Positions 37,237-45,701 of a stretch of DNA of 64,000 bases are shown one piece after another; the stretch's first letter is position 1, and each line of letters opens with the position of its first letter. Location of the stretch: positions 116,073,140 through 116,137,139 of the forward strand of contig NC_081410.1 in assembly GCF_030272615.1 (NCBI RefSeq), given 5' to 3'. The notes under the pieces are model-generated. The model worked only from the letters and a program-made list of their open reading frames with translations. It had not been told where the DNA came from and made no database searches. Source of the stretch: Cryptomeria japonica (lineage: Eukaryota; Streptophyta; Pinopsida; Cupressales; Cupressaceae). Position numbers and translations under genes: made by a program.

Positions 37237-37346
37237 TTAAGAAACAACCTCAAGATTACCACCTAACCAATAGTTCCAATGTATTTTTGAGCTTAAAATG
37301 GGTGCAAAGCTAGTGATAACCACTCTCCCTACTATCACCATAGGAT
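37237..37346. repeat. Right copy of the 109-bp duplication
   Basis: TTAAGAAACAACC...CCATAGGATC; partner of 29041-29149. The old gypsy's reading resumes from here. Confidence 0.88.
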
Positions 37347-39110
37347 CCACAACAAAGGTATAGAGAAGACAATAAAGGATTTTATTGATATGGGCTACAA
37401 AAGGCCAAATTGAAGTCCATTTCTCTATGTAGTAGTATTAATGAAGAAAAATATGGTATGGGGATGTGTGTTGACTACTAGGAATTAAATAAGAAAATAA
37501 TTAAGAATAAGTATCCCATTACAAGGATTAACAAACTAATATATGAGTTGAATGATTTTGTATACTTCTCTAATATTTATTTACACTATTACACTTAGGA
37601 TATTATTGAATCGAGACAAAGAATGAATATATTAAAAATATTGAATTTTGGTGTCACTTTGAAGACTTCAAATTCTTTGAGATGGATTTTAGCTTTACTA
37701 ATACCATAGAAACTTTCTAATCATGCATGGATAGGGCATTTAGAAATCCATTTAAAAAGTTTATCTTCATGTTCCTTGATGATAGTTTGACATATAGTAA
37801 AACTTGGGAGGAGCACCTAAAGCACTGGGATGAAGACTTGATATATTGGAGCAACACTCATTCTTTGTCAAATAGTCAAAATGTGAGTTTGACCTTAAGG
37901 AGATTTTATATTTGGGACATGTAATCAATGACTAAGGAGTACAAGTGGATAAACATAGGACCTAATCCATTTGGGATATGAAACCCTCTAAGAATGTGCT
38001 ACAATTAAGAGAATTTTTAGGAGTGTGCAACTACTAGCAAAGGTTCATAGAAGGATTTTCCAAACTAGAAACACAACTCACAAACCTAAGTAAGAAGGAA
38101 GATTTCAAGTGGACAGATGTAGAAAAAGAGACTTTTATTAAATTGAAAGAGGTAATTATTTCATGCCTAGTGCTTTTTGTTCTAAAATCGTATCTCCCTT
38201 TTGTATTGGAATGTGATACCTCTTGGGAGGCATTAGATTATTTTTTATGCAAAAACAACATTCAACTGCTTGCAAAAGTAGGATATTAATAAAAATTATT
38301 ATTATTATATTTATGATAAGAGATTCTAGGAATCATGCATGTCTCAGTGAAGTTCTAACAATATTTAGTTTGTGGTAAATTTTTAGTCAAGACATATCAA
38401 TATTGTCTTAAGTATCTTCTAAATTAAAAATATTTGAATGAAACAAAAAAATGAATAAGCAAGTTATAGGCATATGATTCGAATATTGAATATATAAAGG
38501 GGAACCAAAATGTATTTGTGGATGGATTATCTTGAATACCTACTTTATGTTCTATCTTTGATATATATATTGATTGGATCATCATCAACATATATGAATA
38601 TGCCAAGAATGATGTTGCTACTAGAATACTAGATGCACAGATACAAGATTATAAACTCAAAGTGGTGAGAGATTTAATAATACATAAAGAGATAAAATGA
38701 TTATTGTTAAAATCAAAGATGGAGAAGATTTTAAATTCCATCCATGACACTTCTTTGGTTACACATCCATGACATTTAAAACATACAAATGGAATAGAGA
38801 GATATTATCTTGACAAGTAATAAAAGGGAATATTCTCAAGCACATTAAGAAATTCTCATATTGTCAACAAGAACAAGGCAAAAAAATATTTTGAAGGACT
38901 ACTTCAATCCTTATACATCCCTAAGCAAAAATAGGAAAATATATATATGAAATTTATTACAGGGTTACCCAAAAAAAATGGTTAAAACTACATTTTTGTT
39001 GTAGTAGATAGACTTACTAAGTATGCAAATTATTATGATGTGAATTTATTCTTCAAGGAGGTTTTCCTAAGAACATTATTAGTGATAGGGGAAAAATATT
39101 ATATTTAATA
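37347..39110 (+). pseudogene. Old gypsy: RT, RNase H and integrase remnants
   Basis: Near 37350-37540, text such as KTIKDFIDMGYKRP and NKYPITRINKLIYELN matches the RT entry. 37727-37924 carries FMFLDDSLTYSKTWEEHL, in which the catalytic YLDD has become FLDD. Around 38200 is a decayed RNase H start (FVLECDTS). Near 38990-39090 is an integrase core fragment (VDRLTKYANYYDVN...NIISDRG). It stops abruptly near 39110 at the next repeat. Heavily mutated; older than the element nested inside it. Confidence 0.78.
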
Positions 39111-39139
39111 AGAACAAAACTCGTCCTAACACAAGTTAT

Positions 39140-40322
39140 TGTTAAGCACACACATATACTTGGGGGGTGGGGGGGTGAACTAGAATATGCCAATTTAAAC
39201 TTGATTAAACATTATATATCATTAAACTTCTCTAAAAATGAATCCCAAAACATCAAAGTAGAATTTGTTATTTTTTCCTTAATGATAAAAAAACTTATCA
39301 ACATACACACGTTCACACAAATGAACACTAGATTTATGTGAAAACCGAGAAGGAAAAAACCACAATGAAAATAGTTGCTTGGATCTACTAGCCAAATCAA
39401 ACATCATAAAATAATAGAGAACTTACAATATGAAGTAGGCACCAACCTATCAGAGACAACAATCCCCAATTATATTCACAGGTATCAACCTACAGGACAC
39501 ACCAATATCCTAATCCAAAATCTAAGCATCGACTCAGTATGCGAGACACTAATCTCACCAAAATACAAGAGATATGACATGTAGGCCTTTAAGACTGAAT
39601 ACCCAGCTTCTTTTTTATCAAATAAATGTCAAAAAATCCTTACACAGTGTATACAATCCTCAAATGAAATGACACACAATGATTGAGATGCTACTTACAC
39701 AACATCACCTACATGCACATTAATCACACCTTCTAGATATTTACATTAATGGTCACACTAGGTAAGAACCTAGATCAACTGTATATGAATGACAATGATG
39801 ATTACATTCATATGTTGGACTAGAAATATTATTGCATCTGCAAGTAGGCCACAAGAATAAACCCTAATCCAAACATGTAATAGGATTGGTCCAAAAGCCC
39901 ACATGTTAATCCAAAAGAAGGGATACATTATTTGTTGCCTAAAACATTCTCCACTAGCCCCAAACTACAACATGCTACTTCTAGCTGGCACACATTACAA
40001 TTCTCTAGTACACCACACCAGAACACCAACTTAGACAACGAACAAGAATAGTAAACACTTTGTTCCTTCTATCTTTTTGTTTGCTAAAGCTCAACCACTG
40101 AAATTCTAGAATATATGTGTTATATCTATTCTTACTTAACTTCCAAATTGCAAGCCATGACACTCAACTATGGTAGAATGCAGAGCCCAACACCATGACA
40201 ATGTAATTGAATGTACATTTTTTCTTGAGCAAAAAACCTCATAAGCATACCATAGATGCTTCTAGATGACATCAAATTTGATAGATAGTCAGGAACAACT
40301 CAAATTGGAACATAATGATAAT
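39140..40322. repeat. LTR-like remnant, same layout as 1043-1600
   Basis: TGTTAAGCACACACATATAC then GGGGGGTGGGGGGGTGAAC, followed by a TGTGAAAACCGAGAAGGAAA block. The order matches the start of the 1043 remnant. No open region of note. The far boundary is unclear: the inverted-repeat structure begins at 40323. Confidence 0.45.
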
Positions 40323-40328
40323 TGTTCT
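40323..40328 (+). repeat. First six bases of the left inverted-repeat arm
   Basis: TGTTCT here joins CACAAAGG at 51039 once the gypsy and one GTTCT copy are removed. The result, TGTTCTCACAAAG, matches the sense start TGTTGTCACAAAG of the right arm. Confidence 0.7.
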
Positions 40329-41140
40329 TGTTTATGGTGAAAATGGATAACAATAATAACAATATTGAAAGGCTAAATGAATTCAACCACTAAACGCTAG
40401 CCTAACAATCAACAAAGATCCACCATAACATATGAAGATTACCTAAGACAATGCAAATCACATAAAATCACAAAGATTATACCATCACATGTCCAATAGG
40501 GTTTTGATCTCCATTCTTCCTATCTCCATTGATCTTGCTTGATATATATTTGCTCTCAGATTTTTATATGCACAAGAGCTCAACAAAGAATGGAATGTGG
40601 TTGCAAGTAGGATCATAGTGTAGTCAAAATGATCATTAGAATGCTTGATTAGGATCATTAGGGCATTAAGTCATTAGAATGCCTGATTAGGGTTTGATAA
40701 TGAAGGAAGCATCTCCTTAAATAGAAGACACAATATGAAATGGAGGGATAAGATTGAGAGGTGTAAAAGGAGGTCGGCTATGATTAGAGGGTAGGTAGAA
40801 GAAATAGTAAAATAGTGAAAGGGGTAGGTAGTGTAGGAATTAAGAGATGAATGACATGTGTCATGGGTAGAAAAGGTTAATGAATTAATTAAATAAATAA
40901 AGATTTATTTAATTAATAGAAGAAGTGGGATAATTAAATAAATAAGATATTTATTTAATTTAGGAAAATGATAATTTAAATAAATAAATGTATTTATTTA
41001 AATGAGAAATAAGGCTAGAAGAGGATAAATGAATTAATTAAATAAATAAAGATTTATTTAATTAATAGAAGAATTAGGCTTAGATAATTAAATAAATAAA
41101 ATATTTATTTAATTAGACTGGACAATTTTAGGTGTCTACA
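40329..41140 (-). repeat. 3' LTR of the recent gypsy
   Basis: 812 bp, plus-strand ends TGTTTATGGT and GGTGTCTACA. Compared by eye with 50222-51033, I find four substitutions and no indel. Confidence 0.96.
40870..41115 (-). repeat. Five AT-rich palindromes in the LTR U3
   Basis: Palindromes of the form AATTAAATAAATA...TATTTATTTAATT lie near 40874-40918, 40932-40962, 40975-41005, 41031-41070 and 41087-41114. They are separated by 15-30 bases of mixed sequence. The middle one uses TTTAAATAAAT...ATTTATTTAAA instead. The same five, in the same order and with the same odd middle member, occur in the old solo LTR at 12340-12575. In sense orientation they are the first ~270 bases of the LTR, upstream of the probable promoter. 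Confidence 0.9.
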
Positions 41141-41155
41141 TTTTGCCCCTCTTTG
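41141..41155 (-). other. Polypurine tract of the recent gypsy
   Basis: The sense strand reads CAAAGAGGGGCAAAA directly before the 3' LTR, primer for plus-strand DNA synthesis. Identical to the tract at 17440-17455. Confidence 0.88.
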
Positions 41156-41386
41156 AGACAATGCGACTTGTCGCATTGTTTCAAAGAAGATAAGATGAAC
41201 TGATACAGAGTTGCCCCATAATGGGAATGATATGCCCCCTCGAGAGATTGGATGAAAATGTCTAAAAAGATTGCAGACAATCTCTCGATAAGAAAGACAA
41301 GATAGAATGGAGTGATCGGATAAAGTGACAGAGTCATGGGATAATGAAGACTGACTCGGAAAATGAAGGCGAGGGCTAGGGTAGGC

Positions 41387-41557
41387 TATAAGATAGACCA
41401 CGGGCAAAAGACATCCTCATTGTCATCTACACCTTCACGAGATCAAAGTGCAGAGCGAGAAAAAGAGCAGCAGCAGTCAGCAGTGATGGCTTTCGTACAC
41501 AGATTCGACCGCGTTCGCCGATTTCAGAGACCAGCAGAGGCAGGAGAGCCGGTAAGT
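41387..41557 (+). other. Exon-like, promoter-like antisense segment within the element
   Basis: On the strand opposite the element, a TATAAGAT box (41387-41394) is followed 99 bases later by an ATG (41486). It opens 22 codons (MAFVHRFDRVRRFQRPAEAG, then EP) ending exactly at CCG before GTAAGTACC, a consensus 5' splice donor at 41552. The segment is richer in CpG than its neighbours. It could be a captured first exon of a host gene or chance. No downstream exon was identified. Confidence 0.3.
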
Positions 41558-41667
41558 ACCACCAAAACTCCTTGTACTTTGACGAATTTGCTTTTGTCAT
41601 TAATGCTTGTCGAATAGAGCAATAAATGCACCTAGGAATAGTGTACAAAAAAGTGCAAAAACGTGAA

Positions 41668-41910
41668 ATCGCGTCTGCGTCGGTGCCAGGCGCGTCTGTG
41701 TCCGACAGGCGCGTCTGTGTCGGTGCCAGGCACGTCTGTGTCTGGAACCGCGTTTGTGCCAAATGCGGGTGCGTCTACGTCCTTCAGGGGTGTTTGTGTT
41801 GCAAAGTCGTGTTTGTGAACAATTTAGGCACGTTTATGTCAAACAGGCGCGTCTGTGTTGTTTAGGCGCGCTTGTGCAGTCGATAGGCGCGTTTGTGAGT
41901 TAGAAACGTG
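41668..41910 (-). repeat. 3' cluster of CGCGTCTGTG-type motifs
   Basis: About thirteen imperfect GCGCGTCTGTG / GCGCGTTTGTG units lie on the plus strand at 15-25 base spacing; sense RNA therefore carries CACAGACGCG. The complementary motif is clustered in the leader (48480-48650 and 49855-50115). Confidence 0.85.
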
Positions 41911-42045
41911 TTTATGTCTAAAAATGCAAGGTTTGGTCTTCTAGGTCAAATCGGCAGTTCTGTGATGAACATACGCTGTCGATTGGATAAGCTGCTGAGA
42001 GGATACACTCGAGCAGGTCCTCTAGAAAGACTAGGATAGATCAAG

Positions 42046-42321
42046 GCACTTTGTGATGAACAGGGAGCACCAAGATAGAGTACTTTGTGATGAACAGGGA
42101 GTACCCAAAGTATGAGCAGCACTTTGTGATGAACAGGGAGTGCAAAATGTGAGTAACACTTTGTGATGAACAGGGAATGTCACACACGTAGTACTTTGTG
42201 ATGAACAGGGAGCACTACTAGGATAGATAGCAACACTTTGTGATGAACAATGAGTGTCACTAGAATAGATAACCATATGCATTTAGATAGCGAGTAGCAT
42301 TTTGTGATGAACAGTGAATGC
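42046..42321 (-). repeat. Seven-copy stem-loop array
   Basis: Seven 25-base units at 42046, 42080, 42119, 42156, 42191, 42233 and 42297 share the core TTGTGATGAACAGGG (the last two vary near its end). Five-base arms pair across the core. On the sense strand the arm pairs are GUGCU/AGUGC, GUACU/AGUAC, GCACU/AGUGC, ACAUU/AGUGU, GUGCU/AGUAC, ACACU/AGUGU and GCAUU/AAUGC. Every position is Watson-Crick or G-U. On the opposite strand the G-U pairs become C-A mismatches. This supports selection on, or copying of, an RNA hairpin in element-sense transcripts. The array begins about 105 bases past the end of RNase H homology. Confidence 0.9.
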
Positions 42322-42857
42322 CACCATGACTGACATGATTGATTTGTTTGACTGCAGGAGTATTTGCCTATGCTAGAGTCACGGGAGAGATTCCCGTCCA
42401 CACAGAGGTTGCGACCGGAGTTGTCTTTGTATTTTAATGGATCAATTCTTGCAATCAACTTAGTCTTATGAGTGAGCATATAATGTCGTAATTTCTGTGA
42501 AGCAAAGACCACAGCGAGACATGCACACTCGATTGGTGTGTAGTTTAGCTCATATCCCACCAATGTGCGACTGATATAGTATACTGCTTTTTCCTTGCCG
42601 TCAGCTATTTGTTGCGCTAGGAGTGCCCCCAGTGCTGTTGGAGTAGCTGATATGTATAGCAACAAAGGCTGATTTGGAATTGGTGGCATCAAAACTGGTG
42701 GATTCAAAAGATAATCTTTGAGCGTCTGAAAAGCTTGTTGACAGTTATTATCCCATTTGAACTTGATATTTTTATGTAGCAAGTGTTGAAAAAGATTACA
42801 CTTATCTGCAAGTTGTGCTATGAATCTTCGTATAGACTGGAGTCTCCCTTGTAAGGA
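42180..42857 (-). pseudogene. RNase H of the recent gypsy, truncated
   Basis: It continues the pol frame after one TGA (42858-42860). Recognisable RT-connection/RNase H text is FKWDNNCQQAFQTLKDYLLN, LLLYISATPTALGALLAQQ, VYYISRTLVGYELNYTPIE and HKTKLIARIDPLKYK. Homology stops near 42426. Here the substrate-degrading first motif reads YISAT, as in the degenerate connection-type RNase H of such elements. What follows in frame (to 42180) is a reading of the stem-loop array, not protein sequence. The rest of RNase H and all of integrase are missing. Confidence 0.85.
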
Positions 42858-45404
42858 TCAAAGTTGACTGATATTTCTGGGTGGCGGCATGTCCAAGATA
42901 GCCTTGACTTTTGCTGGATTGGCTTCGATTCCTCTTTTGGACACAATGAATCCTAGGAGCTTCCCGGAGGTTACTCCAAAGACACATTTCTTGGGGTTTA
43001 ATATTACCTTGTACTTTTCCAACCGATCAAAGATGACTGAAAGTATGTCCAAATGTGTATCTCTGTCTATTGATTTACCCAAGAGATCATCAACATAATC
43101 TTCCACGGTTATGTGCATGAGATCATGAAAGATAGTGGTCATCGCTCTTTGATACGTAGCACCTGCATTTTTTAGCCCAAAGGGCATGACATTCCAACAG
43201 AAAGTTCCCCACGGACAAGTGAATGATGTTTTGTGTTGATCCTCGGGTGCAATCCTGATTTGATTATAACCAGAAAATCCATCCATTAAAGATAACATTT
43301 CGTGACCTGTTGTGAGATCAACGATCAAGTCGATATTTGGTAATGGGAAGTCATCTTTCGGACAAGCTTTGTTGATGTCTCTGAAATCTGTACATATTCT
43401 GATGCTGTGATCTGGTTTACTGACAGGTACTAAATTGGAGATCCATTCGAGATAATCAATTGGGCGTATGAATTCGACATCCAGTAATTTCTCCAGCTCT
43501 GCTTTGACTAGTAATGCCACTTGTGGATGCATTTTCCTTAATTTTTGTTTCACTGGCTTTGCCCCCGGTTTGACTGTCAAATGATGCATTACCAAATCCG
43601 GATCTAGTCCAGGCATATCAGCGTATGACCATGCAAAGTTGATTTGTCGTTCTTTGAAGAAGCTTATGAATTTTGATCTTTCGGACTCTGTTAATGATTG
43701 AGCCAGGAATATGTTGTGTGGAACCTCTTCTGTACCAATGTTTGTTTTGATAGTCTCCTCTACCAACATGGATGACTTTTCCTCATACGAAGCTGGGAGA
43801 ATGTCGAGCCTTCCATCTTCGGGTGCCTCAGAGAGGTTTTCGCCCTCAGATACGTCCTTTCTTTTTATTTTTTTGGAATCAGATAGCGCCACAGTGTGGT
43901 TTTCGCCATAAGACCCTTGATTTGTTCTTATTTTCACATTTTTGCGACTGGAAGGTCCAACACCCTCACCAAAATATGCCATGTTGTTGAGTTCTATGGT
44001 GTATCCTGCTTTGTGGTCCCCAGGGGGAAGATCATCTCGTATGCCAAGATAGTCAATAATAGCTTCATCATTTTGAAATGTGTCAAATTGTGTTGGTCCT
44101 TCATAATCCCAGTCAATGAGTTGGTGGTGAACAAGGGGAAGGCCTTGAATGTTTTCGGAGTTTGCAGGGCTAAGAGTGAAGATATGGTTATATTCGGGTA
44201 TATCGAGGCAATCGTCGAGGTCATCGATGGCACTCTCCTCATCAATTTCGATCGCAAGCGAATCCAAATTGTCGTCACTAGTAGTGCCTTCCGGGACAGG
44301 TGTCCTCATCCTATGTGATTTTGACCTAGAACCTTGAGACGAAGACTGTGCGGAATCCTTATGGGTTGTTTCTTGACCAACTCTGAACTTTTTATAAAAT
44401 TCCTCTTCTTCTGTGGGTTCATCTGGCTCTCTGAATGTCTCGGTGAGCTCATAGTCACTGGAGGATTTGTCTGAACCCCATTCCCATTCGTTGGAATCTA
44501 TGGAATAGCAATCCTCTTGTTGAATTTTGGCAACTTTGATTTGTGATGCGTCTTCTGTCCTTTTAGTGTGGATCTTGGAAGTTAGAAAACCAAGTCCCTT
44601 TGAGCGTTCCCTTTTTACAGTCAATTCAGGTTGTAAGGGTTCCATGACGCCTTCTTTGCGTAACCCAAGAGGGCTTTTTCCATCATACCCGAATTTTTGT
44701 AGAATCTTGAAGCCTTTGCCATATTTCTCACAAGGTATATTGATCTGATCATGTGTGTCCTCTTCAATGTCTTTATAGAGCATTTTGTATAAATCTTCCT
44801 CTTCTAGTTCGCCCCATCTTTGAAAGGTAGTAGGATCCCATTTGAGTATCATGATGGATATTTGCTTGTTAGGATGTGGCCTTCCATATTCTTTCGGAGA
44901 GCTCATGACTTGTCGTAAATACATGGTTTGATTTAAAGTGTATTCTCCCATGCCTTTGTCTTGAAATTTGCCTTTAAGTTCACCTTGTTTTGAGGTCGAA
45001 GGTTTCAATGACTCAGGGTCAATGTATGTCGAAGAAGGAACAGCTTCACGATTACTGGGAATGATGGTCTCCGTATGTGATCTCAGGTTATTGCAATATA
45101 TGAACGGATTAGGATCACCGTTAACTATTATCTCGACTCCATTATGAGGAAACTTAATGCATTGATGATATGTTGATGGGACTGCCCTCATCTCATGAAT
45201 CCAAGGACGTCCTAGCAATATGTTGTATATGAGATCCAGATTTAGGACTTGACAAACCACATCCTTTGTGACTGGCCCAATTCTTAGAGGTAAGGTGACT
45301 GTGCCCTTGGATGAATGCTCTTCATCATCATATGCCTTGATGGTGATTTGATTTGTTGAATTCACAGCTTTATTAGAATATCCCAATTGTTTAATGGTGC
45401 TCAA
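42858..45404 (-). CDS. pol: Pol part: protease tail, G-patch, reverse transcriptase (848 codons)
   Basis: Residues 1-70 are the C-terminal half of an aspartic protease (YNILLGRPWIHEM near 60-72). Residues 226-266 form a G-patch-like domain (GKGFKILQKFGYDGKSPLGL), a nucleic-acid-binding glycine motif. An acidic, Ser-rich linker follows to about 590. RT spans about 600-848: LMDGFSGYNQI with catalytic D708, PFGLKNAGATYQRAM, and YVDD at 770-773. RT copies element RNA into DNA in cytoplasmic particles. The start at 45404 is just the first ATG after a stop; the protease active site (IDGGAGLNI) lies upstream at about 45400-45443 in the same frame. The TGA at the end is probably a mutation, because RNase H continues in frame. 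Confidence 0.9.
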   Translation of the reverse strand: MSTIKQLGYSNKAVNSTNQITIKAYDDEEHSSKGTVTLPLRIGPVTKDVVCQVLNLDLIYNILLGRPWIHEMRAVPSTYHQCIKFPHNGVEIIVNGDPNPFIYCNNLRSHTETIIPSNREAVPSSTYIDPESLKPSTSKQGELKGKFQDKGMGEYTLNQTMYLRQVMSSPKEYGRPHPNKQISIMILKWDPTTFQRWGELEEEDLYKMLYKDIEEDTHDQINIPCEKYGKGFKILQKFGYDGKSPLGLRKEGVMEPLQPELTVKRERSKGLGFLTSKIHTKRTEDASQIKVAKIQQEDCYSIDSNEWEWGSDKSSSDYELTETFREPDEPTEEEEFYKKFRVGQETTHKDSAQSSSQGSRSKSHRMRTPVPEGTTSDDNLDSLAIEIDEESAIDDLDDCLDIPEYNHIFTLSPANSENIQGLPLVHHQLIDWDYEGPTQFDTFQNDEAIIDYLGIRDDLPPGDHKAGYTIELNNMAYFGEGVGPSSRKNVKIRTNQGSYGENHTVALSDSKKIKRKDVSEGENLSEAPEDGRLDILPASYEEKSSMLVEETIKTNIGTEEVPHNIFLAQSLTESERSKFISFFKERQINFAWSYADMPGLDPDLVMHHLTVKPGAKPVKQKLRKMHPQVALLVKAELEKLLDVEFIRPIDYLEWISNLVPVSKPDHSIRICTDFRDINKACPKDDFPLPNIDLIVDLTTGHEMLSLMDGFSGYNQIRIAPEDQHKTSFTCPWGTFCWNVMPFGLKNAGATYQRAMTTIFHDLMHITVEDYVDDLLGKSIDRDTHLDILSVIFDRLEKYKVILNPKKCVFGVTSGKLLGFIVSKRGIEANPAKVKAILDMPPPRNISQL

Positions 45405-45701
45405 TGTACAAATGTTTAGACCAGCTCCTCCATCTATCAGGACTCACTTTATTCGATGTTTGTGTATGAAGGCTTCAATATGTAATGGTGCATTATGTGG
45501 CTGACTTACAGAGGCATCATCGGCTTCTGTGAATGTAAGGGAATGTGGAATGGAAAGGTATCCCACCATGGCTTGAAACTGGTCCACGTTCAGATCAGTA
45601 GGAACGGCGGTGTCTCTCAAGATTTTGTCAAGAATAGCTTTATGAGCGGGGGATATGCGTAAGAGCTCAAGGATGGAGATGAGCGCGGGTGTCTTCCCTA
45701 A
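45405..45701 (-). pseudogene. Gag-pol junction and protease active site, one internal TGA
   Basis: The frame from gag through pol is continuous here. After the gag TAG (45702-45704) it reads KTPALISILELLRISPAHKA, then VDQFQAMVGYLSIPH and PLHIEAFIHKHRIK. A TGA at 45444-45446 follows, then VLIDGGAGLNICTL, the protease active-site strand with DGG in the D-S/T-G position. Gag, this junction and pol share one reading frame, so the ancestral element probably made one Gag-Pol polyprotein or used stop readthrough at the TAG. Confidence 0.78.

Larger units (their letters stand above)
29152..37238 (+). mobile_element. Ty3/gypsy element with iMet primer, nested in the old gypsy
   Basis: LTRs begin TGTAGGGGCATCCACTTCC at 29152 and 34511. 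The 3' LTR is split by a TIR element at 34709-36696. The order gag, protease, RT, RNase H, integrase, degenerate chromodomain-like tail is that of Ty3/gypsy. The zinc knuckle, YLDDIL site and Gag start resemble the CRM/Reina-type chromovirus groups. Coding is broken in every part. There is no 5-bp TSD; instead a 109-bp segment of the host element is duplicated on both sides. Confidence 0.88.
34511..37238 (+). repeat. 3' LTR of the nested gypsy, split by a TIR element
   Basis: 34511-34708 and 36697-37238 together match the 5' LTR in order. The break point is ATCGACG/GTTGCAC in the 5' copy. Confidence 0.88.

Noticed and set aside
42046-42321. CRISPR-like array (short repeats with spacers)
   Set aside because: Spacing is irregular (34-64 bases), the repeats contain variable paired arms, the context is a plant retrotransposon, and no cas genes are present.
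43711-44748. Plus-strand frames opposite pol (66-140 codons)
   Set aside because: Antisense shadows of a well supported reverse transcriptase/G-patch frame.
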